Made by a program: the position numbers and the translations under genes. Shown in pieces: positions 1-5,076 of a DNA stretch of 5,450 nucleotides (position 1 is the stretch's first letter; each line of letters starts with the position of its first letter). The stretch comes from Sphingomonadales bacterium. GTDB taxonomy: Bacteria > Pseudomonadota > Alphaproteobacteria > Sphingomonadales > Sphingomonadaceae. The stretch covers positions 1 to 5,450 of the forward strand of contig JAGXGT010000191.1 of assembly GCA_024636595.1 (NCBI GenBank), in the 5' to 3' direction. Under the pieces are notes generated by a model. The model was given only the letters and a program-made list of their open reading frames with translations. It ran no database searches and was not told where the DNA came from.

Positions 1-193
1 CGTCATAATGGGTGTGCACATCGACAAACCCCGGGGTGACAAATTTCCCGGTTGCATCAATCTCTTCGCGGCCCTGGGCTGTGACCGTCCCGACCAGCGA
101 CACACGGTCGCCGTCAATCGCAACATCCGCCAGAAAGGGCGCGCTACCCGTTCCATCAACCACAGTTCCACCGCGAATTACCAGATCATGCAT
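1..193 (-). CDS. Amidohydrolase, N-acyl-D-amino-acid deacylase-like (N-terminal part)
   Basis: Only the first 64 codons lie in the window; the gene continues past the left edge. The protein starts MHDLVIRGGTVVDGTG, the typical N-terminal beta-sandwich opening of cyclic amidohydrolases. About 50 residues later comes PGFVDVHTHYD, where H60 and H62 form the HxH metal-binding motif at the start of the TIM barrel. The Asp after the tyrosine and the RGGTVVDGTG opening resemble the D-aminoacylase/N-acyl-D-amino-acid deacylase branch (COG3653-like), which removes acyl groups from D-amino acids. Dihydroorotase- or hydantoinase-type relatives cannot be excluded without the rest of the barrel. The ATG at 193 is preceded on the minus strand by AGGAGAG about five bases upstream, a good ribosome binding site. 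It is divergent from the epoxide hydrolase, with a gap of under 80 bp. Family call firm, substrate not. Confidence 0.85.
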   Translation of the reverse strand, partial: MHDLVIRGGTVVDGTGSAPFLADVAIDGDRVSLVGTVTAQGREEIDATGKFVTPGFVDVHTHYD

Positions 194-271
194 CGACTCT
201 CTCCTTTATATTTTACGCCATCGTAACAGATTTAACTGGATGATTAAAGACCGCTGATGCTAGGAATGAAT

Positions 272-1162
272 ATGGACAATTCATACTCATGGACCCCCGG
301 GCCAGCGACCGGTATTACGATGCAATGGGTCGAAGCCAATGGCCAAAAATTCGAGGTCGCAACCGCAGGCGAAGGCAAGAAACTGGCGCTCTGCCTGCAC
401 GGCTTTCCCGAACTGCATTTTTCGTGGCGGCACCAGATCCCGCTACTTGTGGACATGGGTTATAAAGTGTGGGCCCCGAATTTGCGCGGCTATGGCGGCT
501 CCAGCAAGCCGGAGGGTGTGGACTCCTATCGCCTGAACACTTTGGTACAAGACGTCGCGGCGCTGATCGATGCCAGCGAAGCGAAAGAAGTCACCCTGAT
601 CGCGCATGACTGGGGCGCGATCATCGCCTGGCATTTCGCCATCCTGAAAATCCGCCCGCTGACCCGGCTGGTGATCATGAACGTACCGCATCCCAAATGC
701 GCCCAGCGCGAAATGAAACACTGGTATCAGCTGAAGAAAAGCTGGTATATTTTCTTTTTCCAGCTCCCCCGGATACCCGAATGGTTGCTCGGCCGAAACG
801 GTGCCGAACCGATCAAGCGGGCTTTCTCCAAAATGGCGGTCGACAAAAGCCGCTTTCCCGAAGCCGATCTGCAAATCTATGCCGATGCTGCCAGCCGCCC
901 GGGCGCACTGCAATCGATGATCAACTATTACCGCGCGCTCTTGCGCACTCCGGACGCGCGCGAAATCGGCGATGGCATGGTGGACGTCCCGACTCTGATG
1001 ATATGGGGCGAGGAAGACACCGCCATCGATATCCGCTGCACCGACGGCACACAGCAATGGGTTCCCGATCTCGAACTGCACCGCCTGCCCGCTGTCTCGC
1101 ACTGGGTACAACAGGAGGCCCCGGAGAAAGTGAACGCGATTTTGCGGGAGTGGTTGGCCTAG
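272..1162 (+). CDS. Alpha/beta hydrolase, epoxide hydrolase type
   Basis: About 296 residues, a normal length for a soluble microsomal-type epoxide hydrolase, which opens epoxides to vicinal diols through a covalent aspartyl ester. Numbering from the ATG at 272, the motifs come in family order: HGFPE (oxyanion loop, residues 43-47), RGYGGSSKP (about 72-80), the nucleophile elbow HDWGA with D113, lid tyrosines near Y159 (SWYIFFFQLP) and Y219/Y220 (INYYRAL), acid D249 in WGEEDTAI, and H277 in SHWVQQEAP. Asp at the nucleophile position fits an epoxide hydrolase or a haloalkane dehalogenase. The HGFPE motif and the lid tyrosines favour the hydrolase. There is no signal peptide, so it should be cytoplasmic. 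In-frame ATGs exist at 257, 266 and 272; I chose 272 because AGGA at 262-265 sits six bases ahead, while 257 has no clear ribosome binding site. Using 257 adds MLGMN. The natural substrate is unknown. Confidence 0.92.
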   Translation: MDNSYSWTPGPATGITMQWVEANGQKFEVATAGEGKKLALCLHGFPELHFSWRHQIPLLVDMGYKVWAPNLRGYGGSSKPEGVDSYRLNTLVQDVAALIDASEAKEVTLIAHDWGAIIAWHFAILKIRPLTRLVIMNVPHPKCAQREMKHWYQLKKSWYIFFFQLPRIPEWLLGRNGAEPIKRAFSKMAVDKSRFPEADLQIYADAASRPGALQSMINYYRALLRTPDAREIGDGMVDVPTLMIWGEEDTAIDIRCTDGTQQWVPDLELHRLPAVSHWVQQEAPEKVNAILREWLA

Positions 1163-2466
1163 ACTTTGCGCGCCGCAATCATATCGGCAATATCGGTAAA
1201 TTTCTCGCGCGGCGAGCCTTCTCTGGCACGGCCAATTTCTGCTTCGTCGATTTTCTGCCAATCGCGAAAAGTGGTCGCATCAACGCCGCGCCCGGCAAGC
1301 ATCGCGTCGAGGCCCGGGCGCCCAAGCTTGCGGCTGTTCGCGCCGATATCCTCGTCAATCATCTCGGCCACCCCAAAGCCGTCTGGCTTGTTGGTGCCAA
1401 TGGTTCCTGATGGCCCGCGCTTCGCCCAGCCGACGCAATAGAGGCCGGGCAGAATCCTTCCGTCGGTATTGGCAAAGCGGCCTCGGCCATGTTCATAGGG
1501 CACGCCCTCGATTGGCGGGGTGCGATAGCCGATGCAGCTGATCACCAGCTGACAGTCCAGCTCATAGCGCTCCCCTGTGCCGATGGATCGCAGGTCCTTG
1601 TCCAGTTCGGTTTTTTCCACGATCAGCCGCTCGACCTTACCATCGCCCTGCAGCTCAACCGGCATTGCAAAAAAATCGAAAACAATCTCGATCGGTTTAT
1701 GCTGCGCGTCTGGTGCCGCAATCTGGAAATTGCGCAAATGGGTGACCGATTTGCGCATGCCCGGCTCCAGCATGGCATCATCTCCGGGTTCCGGAAAATC
1801 ATCCGCTTCAACAACGGGCCGCGCCCGCTCCAGTTGCCCCAGCTCGCCGAGCTCCTTGGGAGTCATCGCAATCTGATGCGGTCCGCGCCGTCCCAGAAAG
1901 GTGATTTTCTCAACTTTGCTTTGCCGCAGGCCATCCAGGGCGTGACCCACAATATCGCTTCCGACCAGCTCATTTTCGGTCTTCGCCAAGATCCGTGCGA
2001 CATCGAGGGCGACATTGCCATTGCCGATGATCGCCACGGATTTGGCATCAAGCGAGGGTTTCAAATCCTTGAAATCCGGATGACCGTTATACCATCCGAC
2101 AAAAGCGGCGCTGCCCACGACACCGCGCAGATCGCTGCCGGGAATATCCAGTATCCGGTCGAGCGGTGCGCCGGTGGCTAATACCACAGCGTCATAAAGT
2201 TCTTGCAGCTCGGCGATACTGACATCTTTGCCAACGGTCACATTGCCGATGAAACGGACATTGTTGCCCTGATTGGTTTTCTCGTATCGCCGCGAAACCG
2301 CCTTGATCGATTGATGATCGGGAGCCACGCCACTGCGGATCAAGCCAAAGGGAACCGGCAGCCGATCGATGATGTCGACCGCGACATCTTCGCCGAATTT
2401 CTTCTGCGCCGCTTCCGCCGAATAATAGCCTGCAGGTCCAGATCCTATGATCGCAATATGACGCAT
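1159..2466 (-). CDS. Ferredoxin-NADP+ reductase, adrenodoxin reductase/FprA type
   Basis: A 435-residue flavoprotein close in length and order to mycobacterial FprA and mitochondrial adrenodoxin reductase. These pass electrons between NADPH and a ferredoxin via FAD, often to supply P450s or other oxygenases. Seen directly: the N-terminal FAD-binding GSGPAG (residues 8-13), the family signature PFGLIRSGVAPDHQ (39-51), ATGA (97-100), the NADP-binding GNGNVALDVAR (148-158), LGRRGP (191-196) whose arginines are expected to hold the NADPH 2'-phosphate, and near the C-terminus GWAKRGPSGTIGTNK, the conserved segment over the flavin. There is no signal peptide, so it is cytoplasmic. The ATG at 2466 follows GGGGAGG with about seven bases of spacing. 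It lies 105 bp downstream of the ClpP-fold gene on the same strand, and its stop overlaps that of the convergent hydrolase. No ferredoxin or P450 is in view, so the redox partner is unknown. Glutamate synthase small-subunit-like proteins are related, but the motifs above fit FprA better. Confidence 0.93.
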   Translation of the reverse strand: MRHIAIIGSGPAGYYSAEAAQKKFGEDVAVDIIDRLPVPFGLIRSGVAPDHQSIKAVSRRYEKTNQGNNVRFIGNVTVGKDVSIAELQELYDAVVLATGAPLDRILDIPGSDLRGVVGSAAFVGWYNGHPDFKDLKPSLDAKSVAIIGNGNVALDVARILAKTENELVGSDIVGHALDGLRQSKVEKITFLGRRGPHQIAMTPKELGELGQLERARPVVEADDFPEPGDDAMLEPGMRKSVTHLRNFQIAAPDAQHKPIEIVFDFFAMPVELQGDGKVERLIVEKTELDKDLRSIGTGERYELDCQLVISCIGYRTPPIEGVPYEHGRGRFANTDGRILPGLYCVGWAKRGPSGTIGTNKPDGFGVAEMIDEDIGANSRKLGRPGLDAMLAGRGVDATTFRDWQKIDEAEIGRAREGSPREKFTDIADMIAARKV

Positions 2467-2571
2467 CGTCCGGCCTCCCCGATTATCTCGCTTATGCTAA
2501 CGCCATAATTTCAAAAGAAAAGCAAAAGGGCGCTGTCATTTTCGCGAGTCCGGAATCCGGTGCACAGAAGT

Positions 2572-3288
2572 TTAACCGCCGACATTGGCGACATTGTACC
2601 GAAGCGCTTCTTCGGTGGTGAGGCAACGACGGGTGGACTTGTCGCCGTCCTCGGTTTTCACCGCGTTGGTCTTGTACATGACCTCCGACAATAATTTGCG
2701 CGAGACTCCCATCCGGATCAGGAAATCATTGTCCTCCGTCGCCAGCAGCGCACTTTGCTGCTCCACTTCACCGATTAGACCAACGGTCGAATCCGTGCCC
2801 ATTTCGATGCTGTAGTTGATCGCGTTGCGGTCATTGGTCATGGTGAACATATGGACCATGAAATGCGCGCCCGGCTCGACGATCCGGGCCCTGCCGCCCA
2901 TGAACACAAAATTGCACGCGCTAAAACAGGTCCATCCTGCAGGAATGCGGGTGATAATCAAGGCATCGGCTTCGCGGATCACCCGGCCCGCTTCATTGCC
3001 TGCTCTCGCAACGCCGCCGGAAGACCGCAGCCAGATTTCAGAAATATCCGGATTTTCAGTCAGCACTTTACGCAATCGATCGGGCAGGTCTCGATCGACC
3101 GCCCCCTCGGCCAGCAAGACCTTGGTGCCGTCGATCATCTTGGGGGTCAGCTCCATCGTTTTGTTGGTCGACCAATTGGGAGCCTGCGGACAGGTTGGAT
3201 TATCCGGGTCCATGCCGGGCTTCACATCGGTAGCCCCGATTGCAAAAAGAGAGGCGATGACGATTGCTGTTTTGATCTTATAATTCAT
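2572..3288 (-). CDS. Exported ClpP-fold periplasmic protein (COG3904-like)
   Basis: A 238-residue protein with a short basic N-terminus and hydrophobic stretch (MNYKIKTAIVIASLFAIGA), probably a Sec signal peptide cleaved near A19. The mature part follows the ClpP/crotonase fold: a strand leading into LRSSGG (87-92, oxyanion glycines), a helix with GNEAGRVIREADA (97-109), then CFSAC (121-125) with S123 where ClpP has its nucleophile, and GAHFMVHMF (140-148) with H146 matching the ClpP MIHQP histidine. The end, CLTTEEALRYNVAN, resembles the ClpP tail (M-S/T-A-E-E-A-x-x-Y-G-L-x-D). In that alignment the catalytic Asp position is occupied by R220, so peptidase activity is uncertain. Cysteines at 33, 121, 125 and 222 could form disulfides in the periplasm. 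Its start lies three bases after the stop of the preceding gene and has no clear ribosome binding site of its own, suggesting translational coupling. The substrate is unknown. Confidence 0.8.
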   Translation of the reverse strand: MNYKIKTAIVIASLFAIGATDVKPGMDPDNPTCPQAPNWSTNKTMELTPKMIDGTKVLLAEGAVDRDLPDRLRKVLTENPDISEIWLRSSGGVARAGNEAGRVIREADALIITRIPAGWTCFSACNFVFMGGRARIVEPGAHFMVHMFTMTNDRNAINYSIEMGTDSTVGLIGEVEQQSALLATEDNDFLIRMGVSRKLLSEVMYKTNAVKTEDGDKSTRRCLTTEEALRYNVANVGG

Positions 3289-3291
3289 GTT

Positions 3292-3858
3292 TCATACCAC
3301 GACGACATATCGTGTTTCTCCCGGATTTTTGCACATCTGCTTGGACACACGGTTTTCTTCCCCGTCGACAATAACAACATCCGTGATCGTCATGCAACTT
3401 CTGCCGTCGGCCGTCTGCGTCTTTGCGGTTGCGGTCGAACTGCCCGACACACCGGCACGCGTCTGGCTTGTCCATTGCGACGTGGTGCCGATCTGCTCGG
3501 ACTCGGTTACGCTTCGGGTCGCTTCTGCGGCCTGCAGCTGCTCATCCGGGTCCAGTCGGCAGGCGATGGCATTGGTCAACGTATCGGCCACCTCCGCACG
3601 GGGAATGAAGGACCCGACCACACCCATACCGCCGGTAGCGCGCCGGGTAAAATCCCCGATCACACTGCCCAATATCGATTTGCCGATCGAATTTTTCGAA
3701 TCGCCATCACAGCCATCGCCGCCCGCTTTCTGGTCAGCGGACGGCTTTTTTTTGAACAGGCCTCCAAACTGGGCCGAAGCTGGCGTGGCCGAGACCAGGG
3801 CCGCGACCGTTGTTGCTGTGACCAGCGTGGAAAAGAAACGACGAGCTGTTTTAAGCAT
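3292..3858 (-). CDS. Exported 17-kDa surface-antigen-like protein
   Basis: A 188-residue protein with a clear Sec signal peptide: basic MLKTARR, a hydrophobic stretch, then ATPASA followed by Q, with cleavage expected after A29. After a lysine-rich linker comes a glycine-rich hydrophobic stretch (about 58-84, GKSILGSVIG then GGMGVVGSF). This resembles the glycine-zipper segments of Rickettsia 17-kDa antigen relatives. The rest follows that family's pattern: CRLDPDEQLQAAEAT (100-114), W129 in SQWTSQ, then GRSC (152-155) and a second cysteine at 176. The four cysteines (50, 100, 155, 176) may pair. No lipobox is present at the cleavage site, unlike the classical 17-kDa lipoprotein, so it should be soluble periplasmic or envelope-associated. 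GAGGG lies about seven bases before the ATG at 3858. It is first in a pair with the ClpP-fold gene. The role is unknown; family placement is by pattern, so moderate. Confidence 0.72.
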   Translation of the reverse strand: MLKTARRFFSTLVTATTVAALVSATPASAQFGGLFKKKPSADQKAGGDGCDGDSKNSIGKSILGSVIGDFTRRATGGMGVVGSFIPRAEVADTLTNAIACRLDPDEQLQAAEATRSVTESEQIGTTSQWTSQTRAGVSGSSTATAKTQTADGRSCMTITDVVIVDGEENRVSKQMCKNPGETRYVVVV

Positions 3859-3867
3859 GACAAACCC
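3859..3867 (-). promoter_or_regulatory. Ribosome binding site region of the surface-antigen-like gene
   Basis: On the minus strand the bases before the ATG at 3858 read GAGGGTTTGTC. The GAGGG core (about 3865-3869) is six to seven bases from the start codon. This is the only good ribosome binding site of the two-gene unit; the downstream ClpP-fold gene lacks one. Confidence 0.5.
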
Positions 3868-3888
3868 TCAATTGCTTACGAATTATCT

Positions 3889-3897
3889 ATCCTATCA
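3889..3897 (-). promoter_or_regulatory. Candidate extended -10 promoter of the surface-antigen/ClpP-fold unit
   Basis: On the minus strand this reads TGATAGGAT, which fits the extended -10 pattern TGnTAnnnT. I see no convincing -35 hexamer at the usual distance. Transcription would begin near 3882, giving a leader of about 24 bases that contains the GAGGG ribosome binding site before the ATG at 3858, a sensible arrangement. This is inference from pattern only. Confidence 0.3.
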
Positions 3898-3983
3898 TCC
3901 CTCCCCTGACCAGCGGTGCTTTTCATCACACCTGCGGCAAAGCAGGGTAGCAAAACCGTGATTACCTGTTATCCTGTATGAAA

Positions 3984-3992
3984 TGATAGGAT
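3984..3992 (+). promoter_or_regulatory. Candidate extended -10 promoter of the beta-propeller gene
   Basis: The same TGATAGGAT as on the other strand lies 10 bases before the ATG at 4003. If used as a -10, transcription would start around 3998-4000, leaving almost no leader. The AGGA inside it is 11 bases from the ATG, so it could instead be a distant ribosome binding site. Both readings are uncertain. Confidence 0.25.
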
Positions 3993-4002
3993 AGTTTGGA
4001 CA

Positions 4003-5031
4003 ATGTTCACCAATGTTGCACGGTTCCGGTCGTCGATATTTCTGATAGCCGTCGGCTGCCTGTTCAATTTCAATGTGGCCGCCGAAACCGACGAAATGTC
4101 CGGGACGTTGATGGTCGGAAACAAGGGCGAAGACAGCCTGAGCTTCATCGATTTGAAGAGCGGGAAGGAAATCGCCCGGCGGCCCACCGGGAACCAGCCT
4201 CACGAGATTGCGATCTCGCCGGATGGACAGCTGGCAGCGGTGGTGTCCTATGGCGGGGAAACGATCGATATTTTCGACATCGCGGCAAGGGAGAAAATCG
4301 AAACCGTATCGCTGGCCCCAGCCCGACGGCCGCACGGAATCCTTTGGCTCGACGACGGCAGGATCATCGCAACGACCGAAGGCAGCGACAACATCACGAT
4401 TGTGTCTCCACCAACTGGCGAAGTGCAACAACGCCAGATTTTATCGATCGCAACGGGCCAGAAGGGCAGCCACATGCTGGTGGTCACGCCGGATAAGGCC
4501 CGCGCCTTCGTGACCAACATGCAATCCGGCACCGTGAGTGTTCTGGATCTGGTTACAAGCACCAAGATTGCCGATCTGCCGGCGGGAGCAGAACCGGAAG
4601 GCCTCGCGATCACGCCAGATGGTGCCACGATTTGGGTCGCCGATCGGGCTAGCGATCAGTTGCGCGTTTTTGATGTGCAGAGCCTGGAGCAACTGGCGCT
4701 GATCGAAACCGGGCCATTCCCGATCCGCGTCGCGATCAGCCCCGATGGAGCAACCGCGATCACTTCCAATCTGGGCGATGGTACGCTCGGCCTGTTCGAT
4801 GTCGCTTCGCGCGCACCCACAGGCAGCATCGAAATCAGCGGCACCGCAAATTCCCGGCAAGTGACGATCCTGTTTTCATCCAACGGAAAAAATATCTATG
4901 TTGCCGAAACCGGTCCTGATACAATCGCCGAAGTTGACCTGGCCGCTGGCAAACTTGTTCGCCGGTTCAAGGCTGGTTCCGACGGAGATGGCTTGGGCAT
5001 AGGCATGGATGACCAACCTGCGCAGGACTAA
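4003..5031 (+). CDS. Exported seven-bladed YVTN/YncE-type beta-propeller protein
   Basis: A 342-residue protein. Residues 1-27 form a signal peptide (MFTNVARFRS, hydrophobic run, then NVAA followed by ETD), so it is exported. The rest divides into seven repeats of about 39-46 residues, ending in ISPDG-like turns: roughly 32-75, 76-119, 120-165, 166-207, 208-249, 250-295 and 296-334. Typical repeat phrases are PHEIAISPDG, GLAITPDG and RVAISPDG, each followed by a strand, then a V/I-x-V/I-F/L-D turn such as VFDVQS or LFDVAS. This is the YVTN beta-propeller family (YncE, cytochrome d1-like propellers). There is no CxxCH heme site and no extra domain, so it is a bare propeller, probably a periplasmic binding or scaffold protein. 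A lipobox reading around C19 (AVGC) is poor. The ribosome binding site is weak (AGGA 11 bases away, or GGA 2 bases away). The likely operon partner starts 45 bp downstream. The ligand is unknown. Confidence 0.85.
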   Translation: MFTNVARFRSSIFLIAVGCLFNFNVAAETDEMSGTLMVGNKGEDSLSFIDLKSGKEIARRPTGNQPHEIAISPDGQLAAVVSYGGETIDIFDIAAREKIETVSLAPARRPHGILWLDDGRIIATTEGSDNITIVSPPTGEVQQRQILSIATGQKGSHMLVVTPDKARAFVTNMQSGTVSVLDLVTSTKIADLPAGAEPEGLAITPDGATIWVADRASDQLRVFDVQSLEQLALIETGPFPIRVAISPDGATAITSNLGDGTLGLFDVASRAPTGSIEISGTANSRQVTILFSSNGKNIYVAETGPDTIAEVDLAAGKLVRRFKAGSDGDGLGIGMDDQPAQD

Positions 5032-5063
5032 ACCAAAACGATAGACACCCCCGGGTCGCACCT

Positions 5064-5070
5064 AGGGAGA
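5064..5070 (+). promoter_or_regulatory. Strong ribosome binding site that selects a TTG start
   Basis: AGGGAGA at 5064-5070 lies six bases before the TTG at 5077. The nearby ATG at 5070 overlaps this site and opens a frame that ends after seven codons, so it cannot be the real start. An in-frame TGA at 5071-5073 prevents any start further upstream in the TTG frame. Confidence 0.7.
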
Positions 5071-5076
5071 TGAAAG

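Larger units (their letters stand above)
3887..3994. repeat. Perfect 12-bp inverted repeat in the divergent intergenic region
   Basis: The left arm CTATCCTATCAT is at 3887-3898 and the right arm ATGATAGGATAG at 3983-3994. They are exact reverse complements separated by 84 bases. Bases flanking both arms do not match, so the repeat is exactly 12 bp. As a result the same 12-mer, ATGATAGGATAG, faces each of the two divergent genes. The arms are too far apart for a simple terminator hairpin. A shared promoter element or a protein-binding site is more likely. Confidence 0.7.

Noticed and set aside
210..215. TAAAAT on the minus strand as a -10 for the amidohydrolase
   Set aside because: The start of transcription would fall about ten bases from the ATG, inside the ribosome binding site, and there is no good -35.
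443..1261. Long minus-strand open frame of 272 codons opposite the epoxide hydrolase
   Set aside because: The plus strand encodes a complete enzyme with all catalytic motifs. The antisense frame shows no recognisable domain and overlaps the reductase end.
1489..2181. Plus-strand open frame of 230 codons inside the reductase
   Set aside because: It is antisense to a clear FprA-type reductase, shows no family motif and reads like reverse-strand coding bias.
2550..2560. CCGGAATCCGG dyad after the ClpP-fold gene, considered as a terminator
   Set aside because: The stem is four to five base pairs with a one- to three-base loop and no T-run follows on the minus strand, so it is not a credible intrinsic terminator.
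2851..3909. Plus-strand open frame of 352 codons across both exported-protein genes
   Set aside because: It spans the junction of two well-supported minus-strand genes with signal peptides. Its translation is rich in His, Arg and Asp with no domain pattern, typical of a shadow frame.
3931..3946. CCTGC-N6-GCAGG hairpin in the divergent region
   Set aside because: A five-base-pair stem with no extension and no T-run; too weak to call a terminator or operator.
4051..4062. Lipobox reading (AVGC at residue 19) for the propeller protein
   Set aside because: The -3 residue is Ala rather than Leu, Val or Ile, and a conventional signal peptidase I site follows at NVAA/ET.
3895..4431. Minus-strand open frame of 178 codons over the propeller start
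   Set aside because: It is antisense to the signal peptide and first blades of the propeller and runs through the divergent intergenic region.
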